A stretch of 64,000 nt of DNA, taken from contig CAJTIU010000028.1 of the NCBI GenBank assembly GCA_910576335.1, positions 1 to 64,000 on the forward strand, written 5' to 3'. The stretch comes from Lachnospiraceae bacterium (lineage in GTDB: Bacteria > Bacillota > Clostridia > Lachnospirales > Lachnospiraceae). Below are positions 1 through 6,851 of this stretch, one piece after another (position 1 is the first letter of the stretch; every line of letters starts with the position of its first letter). Under the pieces are notes generated by a model. The model saw nothing but the letters and a program-made list of their open reading frames with translations. It was not told where the DNA came from and made no database searches. A program made the translations under genes and the position numbers.

Positions 1-95
1 CAGAAGCCCAGCTGGAAGAATTCACCACCAGCTTTATTCAGCGTCTTCCCCAATATATGCAGGAGGCTCTGGAGCGGACAGAAACAGCGGCATGA
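1..95 (+). CDS. 3' end of an unidentified protein (partial)
   Basis: The third forward frame is open from the window edge to a TGA at 93-95 and encodes about 30 residues ending QEALERTETAA. The other two frames read less like protein. The tail is charged and probably helical, with nothing that identifies a family. Its start lies outside the window. No clear T-rich terminator follows; a dyad at 262-296 is the nearest structured sequence. Confidence 0.5.
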   Translation, partial: EAQLEEFTTSFIQRLPQYMQEALERTETAA

Positions 96-261
96 AACTA
101 TTTTATAGGTTAAAGTATTGATTTTTCAATGTGCGAATCCCATTTTTGATGTGGGAAGTTTGAGAAAAATAATCATTAGTGCCAGGGTCGGAAGAAGGTA
201 TCTGTACGGCGCTGTTCTCTTTCCTAATAATTTCAAATCCAATCCCTCCTTGCTTAAGAAT

Positions 262-296
262 GTCTGCTGCCGCTCACTCCTTATCCGGCAGCGGAC
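262..296. other. Hairpin-forming dyad in gene-free stretch
   Basis: GTCTGCTGCCG at 262-272 pairs with CGGCAGCGGAC at 286-296 around a 13-base loop, with one G-T pair. No T-run follows on either strand, so it is not a classical terminator. The remainder of 96-311 shows no convincing gene. Confidence 0.45.
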
Positions 297-311
297 CCCT
301 TATCCGCTTTT

Positions 312-344
312 AAAAAAGGGAGCCAGAAGTCCTGCTCCCCTTTT
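312..344 (-). terminator. Intrinsic terminator of the sugar-binding protein gene
   Basis: Read on the minus strand, AAAAGGGGAGC and GCTCCCTTTTTT form a G/C-rich stem ending in a T-run. It lies about 40 bases past the stop of the solute-binding protein gene, so the message appears to end there without permease genes. Confidence 0.75.
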
Positions 345-381
345 CTGAAACAAACCCGCTTCTAGCTGCGGACTGCCAGAC

Positions 382-1701
382 CTACTTTCCGGCTTCATCA
401 AGATAGCCCTGCCAGTTCTTCAGCATTGCATCACACTTCAGATCGCCTTCCAGGTATAATACCAGGTCATTTGTCATAGAGGTCATAACGTCAGATGCAT
501 TCGGCAGACCGATGTACTCGTTGATTACATAGCCTTCCTTATACAGCTCATAGAATGACTGGAACTGCTCAGGAGCAGAGCTGTAATCTGGCTCTGCAAC
601 CGTACTGTTCGGAAATGCGGACATAGTCGCTGCAAGTCCTGCTGCAACGGAACCGTCTTTTCCGTCAATACCGCCAAGGAGGTAGTTCACAAACTTCGCT
701 GCCTCTTCCTTGTTCTCGCTCGCCTCTGAGATACCAACTGCCCAGCTTGCGTAGCAAATCCCCTTCTTATCTGTGTAGCCGTCCTTTGACGGAACTGTAA
801 CAGCCTGGAAATTCACATCTGTAAACTGGCTCATGGTAGCTGCTGATGCCAGTGTAAATGCACAGTTTCCTGCCGCAAAGTTACTTGTCATCTCAGATTC
901 TTCAAGAGTGCTCATACCTGGATATAAAGAACCATCATCATACAGCTGTTTGAATAACTCTGCCAGCTCCTTAAGTTCTGCATTTCCATCTGTCTTGTAT
1001 GCACCGCTGTCGTCTTTCAGTTTGATGCCTGAAGCCCAGCCTGTTCCGCCAAATACGTTCTGAATACCATTTGCATTGGTAGTTCCAAGGTTGAGTGCAA
1101 ATGCGGAGTGTCCCTTTGCTGTGATCTTCTTACATGCTTCCTTTAACTCAGTCCATGTTGTAGGAACTGCTTCAACCTCTGAATCCTTAAGGATGTCCAT
1201 ATTCGCATACATTGGATATGCAAAATTGTTAACCGGAACTACGTATTTCTTTCCTTCTACTTCCCATACGTCACTTGCCAGTGATGAATCAAAACCAGCT
1301 GCTTCTACATCTGCCAGAATGCCCATGTCAACAAACTCAGAAAGCCATGCGCCGTCAACACTGATGATGTCTGCGATGGTTCCGTTGGTCGCGCCTGCAG
1401 TAATAGCTGTCTTCGTGTCAGCCCACGGTGCAGTCAGGAGCTCAACCTTAACGCCAGTCTCCTTCTCGTAATTCGCAACAATCTCATCCAGATACCCTTC
1501 CGGAAGCTCTGCGCCCCACCACTGCTGGAACTTCAGAGTTACGCCATCTCCGCCGCTCCCGCTTCCGGATTCACTCTTCGCATCATCCTTTGCCCCGCTG
1601 CCGCCGTCAGATGAACCGCCGCCGCATGCTGCCAGTGATAATACCATCACACCCGCCAAAGCTGCAGAAAGCATTTTCTTTGCTACTGTTTTGAGTTTCA
1701 T
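382..1701 (-). CDS. Sugar ABC transporter substrate-binding lipoprotein (family 1)
   Basis: This 439-residue protein starts with a lipoprotein signal: charged MKLKTVAKK, a hydrophobic stretch and the lipobox LAAC, so it should be anchored outside the membrane by a lipidated Cys near residue 26. A Gly/Ser-rich linker and a family-1 extracellular solute-binding fold follow (LKFQQWW near the start of the mature part, aromatic-rich cleft segments later). Members of this family hand oligosaccharides or polyol-type sugars to MalFG-type permeases. AGGAGGAAG lies upstream of the start. No permease or ATPase gene is adjacent: the gene has its own promoter (1844-1871) and terminator (312-344), so it is an orphan binding protein. 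The substrate cannot be told. Confidence 0.88.
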   Translation of the reverse strand: MKLKTVAKKMLSAALAGVMVLSLAACGGGSSDGGSGAKDDAKSESGSGSGGDGVTLKFQQWWGAELPEGYLDEIVANYEKETGVKVELLTAPWADTKTAITAGATNGTIADIISVDGAWLSEFVDMGILADVEAAGFDSSLASDVWEVEGKKYVVPVNNFAYPMYANMDILKDSEVEAVPTTWTELKEACKKITAKGHSAFALNLGTTNANGIQNVFGGTGWASGIKLKDDSGAYKTDGNAELKELAELFKQLYDDGSLYPGMSTLEESEMTSNFAAGNCAFTLASAATMSQFTDVNFQAVTVPSKDGYTDKKGICYASWAVGISEASENKEEAAKFVNYLLGGIDGKDGSVAAGLAATMSAFPNSTVAEPDYSSAPEQFQSFYELYKEGYVINEYIGLPNASDVMTSMTNDLVLYLEGDLKCDAMLKNWQGYLDEAGK

Positions 1702-1823
1702 AATTCTTCCTCCTTAAATAAAATTTTTTTTCAGCATTTCGCGAACTTTTTGCCTTTTAAGCCTTATATATATGTATTTTTGTTCAGACTGTCAATCATT
1801 TAACAGTTTTTTCCTTGTCCGCT

Positions 1824-1838
1824 TATGCTATTTGCATA
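1824..1838. promoter_or_regulatory. Possible operator dyad
   Basis: TATGC-TATTT-GCATA is a perfect inverted repeat covering the expected transcription start of the minus-strand promoter at 1844-1871, a typical place for a repressor site. The cognate regulator is unknown. Confidence 0.35.
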
Positions 1839-1843
1839 TTTCT

Positions 1844-1871
1844 ATTATAAAATAAAATTTCATAATGTCAA
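1844..1871 (-). promoter_or_regulatory. Sigma-A promoter of the sugar-binding protein gene
   Basis: On the minus strand a consensus TTGACA (1866-1871) and TATAAT (1844-1849) are separated by 16 bases. Transcription would start near 1837, giving a leader of about 135 bases. Confidence 0.75.
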
Positions 1872-2068
1872 TACTTTTTTGAAAAATATTAAGAAATAAT
1901 CGCTGCAAAAAATATTTTTTCCTCACAGAACAGATATAATGAAGTAAATAGGAAAAATACTCTAATTTTGCGAACCATTTACAAAGTTATTACAATGTAC
2001 AGTTGAAGGGGAAATATCATAGCAATCCCCGGACGTGTACACGACTAAAACAAGGAAGTATTAGATAT

Positions 2069-2602
2069 ATGACGATTCAGGAACTTGAGCAGGCAATTGC
2101 TCTATACGGTAAAGAAATCTATTCCTTCTGTCTGCATCTGGCCAAAAATAAAATGGCGGCGGAAGAACTGTACCAGGATACCTTCCTGACAGCCACGGAG
2201 CAGACGGCCCGGTTAAATACTGATGGGAATCCCCGCAGCTATTTTCTGTCCGTCTCTCTCAGGCTCTGGAAGAACCGAAAACGGAAAATAGCATGGCGGC
2301 AGCGGGTTGCTCCCACAAAGGAACTAGCAGAGGATGCCCTTAATAATCTAAGCGATCCTTCCTGCGCAGGTTCAGACACCCTGTCAGACTATCTGGAAAA
2401 GGAGCAGCGGCTGATGGTCAGGAAAGCCGTTTCCAGACTGGATGAAAAATACAGAATCCCGGTTCTGCTCTATTATATGGAAGAAATGTCCATCGCCGAG
2501 GTCGCCGCTGTAATGCAGATCCCGCAGGGTACCGTAAAAAGCAGGCTGGATACCGCAAGAAAGCGCCTGGAATCAGAATTGGAGGGTTATTTCAATGAAT
2601 AA
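2069..2602 (+). CDS. ECF-type RNA polymerase sigma factor
   Basis: The protein is 177 residues from the ATG at 2069, chosen because AAGGAAGT stands at a good distance before it; the frame extends 22 codons further upstream without a better site. The first half has sigma region 2 features (a helical segment around AAEELYQDTFLTA), and residues of about 115-170 form region 4, with a helix-turn-helix near AEVAAVMQIPQGTVKSRLDT. The length and two-domain layout fit the ECF group. The gene overlaps the next one by eight bases (ATGAATAA), the usual sigma/anti-sigma arrangement, so its activity is probably held by that membrane protein. The regulon is not visible here. Confidence 0.85.
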   Translation: MTIQELEQAIALYGKEIYSFCLHLAKNKMAAEELYQDTFLTATEQTARLNTDGNPRSYFLSVSLRLWKNRKRKIAWRQRVAPTKELAEDALNNLSDPSCAGSDTLSDYLEKEQRLMVRKAVSRLDEKYRIPVLLYYMEEMSIAEVAAVMQIPQGTVKSRLDTARKRLESELEGYFNE

Positions 2603-3743
2603 GAAATTAGACAAGATGCTATATGCCTCTCTCTCGCCGGTGCACGAGCCGGATCCCGAACTGAATCGCCGGATACTGGAAAGACATTCTAAGGAGGTAA
2701 TCATTATGAAACATTTCAGATTTACAAAGACAGCAGCTGCAGCAGTGATGGCATGTATCGTGGCAGTCGGCGGCATATCTTCCTACGCAGCATACCGCTA
2801 CTTAAGCCCCGCACAGATCGCAAAGGAAGTATCCGATAACCAGGCCCTGGAGCAGGCATTTGAGAGCGGCGGGGCAATCCCCGTAAATGAAACCCAGTCA
2901 AGCGGGGGCCTTGATATCACACTGCTCGGGCTCGTATCCGGCGCAGGACTGTCCCCATTCGTAGATACAGAACAGACCGGCTCCCTCGATGACAAACAGA
3001 CCTACGCGGCCATAGCCATCTCCCGGAAAGACGGAGGCGATATAGGCGAAGACAGCAAGTGCGTTTCCCCTCTTATAAACGGCGTGGACTTCATGACCGC
3101 AAATAACGGCACCCTGGACGCCGGCCTCCACTGGTTCATAAAAGACAACGTCCTCTACGAACTGCTGGAATGCGATAATCTCGAAATCTTCGCAGGAAGA
3201 GGCGTGCAGATCGGCGTAGTAGACAGCTTCGGAAACGAAACCTCCGCCTTTTCCATGGACGAAAAGACAGGCGCCTATAAGAAAAACGAAGAATATACCG
3301 GCACAAGTGCACTATTTGACCTGCCCCTTGACCAGTCAAAAGCAGACGAGACAGCGGCAGATGCATATATCAAAAAGCTCATGTCCCAGAAGGATCAAGA
3401 CGAAGAAAACAGCGAAAAACTGACGCCAGAAGAAAAGGCACTTGAACAATTCCTCTCTGACCTTAAAGAATCAGAAGATCCCATCGCATTTCTAAAAGAA
3501 CGGGCATCACTTCTAGAGGATAGCCGCCAGACACTTCAGATGGACGAAGAAGGAATAACAACATTCCAATATGACAAAACAGAGGGCACAGTCTATGCAG
3601 CCGGCCTGGAAACCGGCAGACCCACCATGCAGTGCGTAACCGGCGACGGGACGATAAAAAATTCCGTCATCCATATGTTTACACGGAACCAGGACGGCAG
3701 CGTGACGTATGAAGCATATAAGTTGGGGACGGGGCATTTTTAA
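2595..3743 (+). CDS. Membrane-anchored anti-sigma factor-like protein
   Basis: This 382-residue protein has a short cytoplasmic N-terminus that could hold the sigma factor, one membrane helix at about 46-66 (TAAAAVMACIVAVGGI) and a large extracytoplasmic domain. The layout resembles DUF4179-type anti-sigma proteins of Clostridia. It overlaps the sigma gene by eight bases and should be co-translated with it. An acidic, Lys-rich segment lies around residues 245-300. The C-terminus is odd: the last residues GTGHF and the TAA stop are encoded by the first arm of the palindromic repeat at 3723-3781, suggesting the original stop was replaced when the repeat arrived. Confidence 0.7.
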   Translation: MNKKLDKMLYASLSPVHEPDPELNRRILERHSKEVIIMKHFRFTKTAAAAVMACIVAVGGISSYAAYRYLSPAQIAKEVSDNQALEQAFESGGAIPVNETQSSGGLDITLLGLVSGAGLSPFVDTEQTGSLDDKQTYAAIAISRKDGGDIGEDSKCVSPLINGVDFMTANNGTLDAGLHWFIKDNVLYELLECDNLEIFAGRGVQIGVVDSFGNETSAFSMDEKTGAYKKNEEYTGTSALFDLPLDQSKADETAADAYIKKLMSQKDQDEENSEKLTPEEKALEQFLSDLKESEDPIAFLKERASLLEDSRQTLQMDEEGITTFQYDKTEGTVYAAGLETGRPTMQCVTGDGTIKNSVIHMFTRNQDGSVTYEAYKLGTGHF

Positions 3744-3781
3744 AAATGCCCCGTCCCAGATTCAAAATGACCTGTCCCCAA
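3723..3781. repeat. GGGGACGGGG palindromic repeat, copy 1
   Basis: This 59-bp unit begins TTGGGGACGGGGCATTTTT, is followed at once by its inverted arm AAAATGCCCCGTCCC, then a spacer and a second, diverged arm ending TGACCTGTCCCCAA. It forms a strong hairpin with A/T tracts on both sides, so it can serve as a terminator. The same 59 bases recur exactly at 6789-6847 on the other side of the restriction-modification genes. Confidence 0.85.
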
Positions 3782-3873
3782 CTTTTGACGCTTGTATCAT
3801 AATATTCCTTAAAAGCCATAAATATTTCGAACAAATATTCGGATTTTCTCTAGATATCTGTATTTTCTTGTGC

Positions 3874-3879
3874 TATAAT
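3874..3879 (+). promoter_or_regulatory. Extended -10 promoter of the restriction-modification operon
   Basis: TGCTATAAT is an extended -10 element about 50 bases before the first restriction-modification gene. No good -35 is seen, which fits an extended -10 promoter. Confidence 0.5.
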
Positions 3880-3931
3880 GTAGGTGTGTATAACAAATAT
3901 TAATAGCAGAAATTAAAAGGAGATGCACAAA

Positions 3932-5797
3932 ATGCCAACAGAGCAGTACACAGAGAAACTTACACTGAAAGAAATGAAATGCACCATTGGAAAGAATCCA
4001 TTTGGCTATGTTTTCCCCCAGGGCGATGTTTCTAATGTAGATAAGATCGAAAAGCTGCTTAAGCAGGCAGGCGGAAAACCAAAAGAATGCAGACTGGAAG
4101 ATTATTCCCAGGGTGGAAGAGGAAAAGCCAAACCAGAGTATGTGATAACCTTTGACGATGATATTCATACAATTATAGTTGTTGAATGCAAGAATAGTGC
4201 AAAAAAACACTGCAGTAAAGATTTAAATAAACCAAGCATCTTCTCGGTAGACGGTGTTCTGTATTATGCCAAGTTTCTAAAGGAAGAATACAATGTAATT
4301 GCCATTGCTGTAAGCGGAACATCAACCCAGAATATGAAGGTGGATACGTTTTACTGGATGTGCGGACAGAACAATTATACTGTACTGGAAAAATCAAAAG
4401 ATATTATATTAGAGCCGCAAAATTATATCGAGTTAATAAAAGGAAATAAATTACAAAAAGCATATTCCCTTGATGAAATTCGTAACACTGCCATCGATAT
4501 GCATAACGCTTTGAGAGAAATTAAGGTGACCGAGACACATAAGCCAATTTTTATTGCAGGGATACTGATTGCATTAAATGATGAGGACTTTTCAAAGAGC
4601 TATTCTGCGCTGACATCTTACAAGTCGGTAATGCAGAATATTCAGAATGCAATAGAAAATGTTCTGAAAGACAGCGATATTAAAAACAGCCGAATCAATT
4701 ACATAAAGCAGGTTTTCGGCACCCTTCAGGATAATACGAAGTTTGCCGGAATCCCGTTAGGACATTCAAAATCCATTACCTGGTACATTGAGCAGCTAGA
4801 AATGAAAATCAAGCCAATGATGGACTATGCAGACAGTACAGTCGATGCCTTAGGAGTGTTTTATCACGAATTTATTAAATATTCCGGCGGAGACGGAAGC
4901 GGTCTGGGAATTGTTCTGACGCCTCAGCATCTCACAGAATTTATGTGTGATCTGGCCGGAGTGAACAAAAACAGCCGAGTGGCAGATATATGCTGTGGAT
5001 CCGGCTCGTTCCTGGTAACTGCCATGAGCAAAATGTTCCGTAATGCCAACCCGGATGATGTGGAAAGCATCCGCAGGGAGAGATTGTATGGCGTCGAGTT
5101 TGATGACGGGCTGTATACATTAGCCATTGCAAATATGATCATCCGCAAGGATGGCAAATCCAACATTTATAAAGGCGATTGTTTTAATGAAGTCATAACC
5201 AGTGAACTTAAAAGCAAGAATATAAACATAGGGCTGATTAATCCACCGTACTCTCAGAAAGATGTTGCAGAACTGGAATTCGTTGAACACTTATTAGATA
5301 TCCTTACAGTATGCGGGACGGGAGTCGTCGTTGTTCCAATGAGCTGTGCAATTGGTACAAAATTTAAAGAGATCAGAGAACGCATCATGAAAAAGCATAC
5401 CTTAAATGCCGTGTTTTCGATGCCGGACGATATATTTTATCCAACTGCAACCAATGTATGCGTGATGGTCTGGACTGCGCATATGCCCCATGACAGCACA
5501 CAGGAAACCTTTTTTGGTTATTGCAAAAACGATGGATTTGTAAAACGTAAAAAACTAGGAAGAATTGATGCCTTTGGAAGGTGGGATGGCATCAGGAAGG
5601 AATGGCTGAAATTGTACCGGAACAGAGATGTCGTTGATGGGCTGTCCGCGAGACACTGCGTTGGATATGAGGATGAATGGCTGTGTGAAGCATATATGCA
5701 GACAGATTACTCCAAACTAACCCAGGAAGATTTTCAGCAGACAATAAATGACTATTTATCATATTTAGTAAAGAGTGGTAAAGTTTATGAGAATTAA
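3932..5797 (+). CDS. BcgI-like restriction-modification subunit A (nuclease plus N6-adenine methyltransferase)
   Basis: The protein is 621 residues. The ATG at 3932 is preferred over 3923 because AAAGGAG is correctly spaced only from it. Residues about 65-90 carry a PD-(D/E)xK-like pattern (PEYVITFDDD then VVECK), pointing to an N-terminal nuclease domain. The C-terminal half is a gamma-class N6-adenine methyltransferase with motif I DICCGSGS near 352-359 and catalytic NPPY near 437-440. A nuclease and a methyltransferase in one chain of this size, followed by a separate specificity gene of about 333 residues, matches BcgI-type (type IIB) enzymes, which cut on both sides of their site. A plain HsdM is less likely because of the N-terminal domain and the absence of an HsdR gene. 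The target sequence cannot be predicted. Confidence 0.82.
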   Translation: MPTEQYTEKLTLKEMKCTIGKNPFGYVFPQGDVSNVDKIEKLLKQAGGKPKECRLEDYSQGGRGKAKPEYVITFDDDIHTIIVVECKNSAKKHCSKDLNKPSIFSVDGVLYYAKFLKEEYNVIAIAVSGTSTQNMKVDTFYWMCGQNNYTVLEKSKDIILEPQNYIELIKGNKLQKAYSLDEIRNTAIDMHNALREIKVTETHKPIFIAGILIALNDEDFSKSYSALTSYKSVMQNIQNAIENVLKDSDIKNSRINYIKQVFGTLQDNTKFAGIPLGHSKSITWYIEQLEMKIKPMMDYADSTVDALGVFYHEFIKYSGGDGSGLGIVLTPQHLTEFMCDLAGVNKNSRVADICCGSGSFLVTAMSKMFRNANPDDVESIRRERLYGVEFDDGLYTLAIANMIIRKDGKSNIYKGDCFNEVITSELKSKNINIGLINPPYSQKDVAELEFVEHLLDILTVCGTGVVVVPMSCAIGTKFKEIRERIMKKHTLNAVFSMPDDIFYPTATNVCVMVWTAHMPHDSTQETFFGYCKNDGFVKRKKLGRIDAFGRWDGIRKEWLKLYRNRDVVDGLSARHCVGYEDEWLCEAYMQTDYSKLTQEDFQQTINDYLSYLVKSGKVYEN

Positions 5798-6788
5798 CAT
5801 GACCGAGTGGAAAGAATTTTCTGTCGAGCAATTGTTTTTTGTAAAAAGGGGAAAAACACTTTCCCTGGAAAATAAGAGTGTCTATGTAGGGGATATTCCC
5901 TGCATAAACGGTTCTTCTGAAAATAATGGTGTATTCTGTTATTTGTCAGAAAATATAACAGAAATGGGATTCGAACTACATAAAGCTCCTGCATTATCCC
6001 TTGCGAGAGTAGGAAATGCAGGGAAAACATTTGTCCAAAATTCAGATTTTTTTATAGCAGATAATGCTTTTAGCCTGACTTTAAAGGAAAAGCAGGAAAT
6101 TCCAGTTTACCTTTTTATCAGTACAGTTCTGGATTTAGAGACGATAAAATATTCTTATGGAAGAACAATTTCCATAGAAAAATATAAAAACCTTGTTATT
6201 AAATTACCAGCTTTGGAAAATGGGAAGCCTGACTATCATTTTATGAAAAATTATATAGACGGACTCCAAAGCAGACCTATACAGACATCGGTCAGCACTG
6301 GTGCGGCAGAACTGGCAGTTAACAATTGGCGCAGTTATTCCATGGGAAGTCTGTTTGATTTTGCGAAAGGAAAACGTCTGGTTAAAGCAGATATGGTTTC
6401 GGGCGATGTGAATTATCTGGGAGCAATCAGTGAAAATAACGGAGTGCGGGAAAAAATTGAAACAGACCATTTCCAAAGACCTAATTGTATCACTGTAAAT
6501 TATAATGGGAGCGTTGGAGAAGCCTTTTATCAGTCAGAAGCTTTTTGGGCATCTGATGATGTAAATATCCTATATGCAAAAGATTTCTGGAAAATGAACA
6601 AGTATATTGCAATGTTTCTAATTACCGTAATTAAGGCGAACCGATATCGTTTTGGGTATGGAAGAAAGTGGACCTTAGAAAAAATGAAGGAAACTAACAT
6701 AAAGCTTCCAAGCCAGACGGATGGCATGCCAGATTTTATATATATGGAAAATTATATAAAATCTCTGCCGTATAGTGACAGGATTTAA
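5787..6788 (+). CDS. Restriction-modification specificity subunit (HsdS/BcgIB-like)
   Basis: This 333-residue protein overlaps the A subunit by 11 bases and would be translated by coupling. The ATG at 5787 is chosen over an upstream GTG. It has two similar halves, each a target-recognition domain: the first opens WKEFSVEQLFFVKRGK and the second WRSYSMGSLFDFAKGK near residue 185. Each half closes with a related segment (FMKNYIDGLQS, YMENYIKSLP). Such duplicated halves recognise the two parts of a bipartite DNA site. The two halves differ from each other, so an asymmetric target is expected. The stop falls on the edge of the downstream repeat. Confidence 0.85.
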   Translation: MRINMTEWKEFSVEQLFFVKRGKTLSLENKSVYVGDIPCINGSSENNGVFCYLSENITEMGFELHKAPALSLARVGNAGKTFVQNSDFFIADNAFSLTLKEKQEIPVYLFISTVLDLETIKYSYGRTISIEKYKNLVIKLPALENGKPDYHFMKNYIDGLQSRPIQTSVSTGAAELAVNNWRSYSMGSLFDFAKGKRLVKADMVSGDVNYLGAISENNGVREKIETDHFQRPNCITVNYNGSVGEAFYQSEAFWASDDVNILYAKDFWKMNKYIAMFLITVIKANRYRFGYGRKWTLEKMKETNIKLPSQTDGMPDFIYMENYIKSLPYSDRI

Positions 6789-6849
6789 TTGGGGACGGGG
6801 CATTTTTAAAAATGCCCCGTCCCAGATTCAAAATGACCTGTCCCCAATT
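6787..6849. repeat. GGGGACGGGG palindromic repeat, copy 2
   Basis: Positions 6789-6847 are identical over 59 bases, in the same orientation, to the copy at 3723-3781. AATT extends the symmetry at both ends. It lies between the convergent specificity and ABC permease genes and probably terminates both. Confidence 0.85.
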
Positions 6850-6851
6850 GA

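Larger units (their letters stand above)
1702..2068. other. Divergent promoter region between the binding protein and sigma genes
   Basis: About 370 bases without a gene. It holds the minus-strand promoter at 1844-1871. For the plus-strand sigma gene there is TATAAT at 1935-1940 with a poor -35. A GAACC at 1974-1978 could belong to an ECF-type promoter read by the sigma factor itself, but its -10 part is not convincing. Confidence 0.5.

Noticed and set aside
118-348. A 76-residue plus-strand frame near the window start
   Set aside because: It runs into the terminator of the opposite gene, has no ribosome binding site and no recognisable motif.
3709-3903. Short plus-strand frame reading through the repeat at 3723
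   Set aside because: It is made of the repeat and the promoter region of the restriction-modification genes.
3932-6788. Classical type I restriction-modification system
   Set aside because: No HsdR gene is present, and the methyltransferase chain has its own nuclease-like N-terminal domain.
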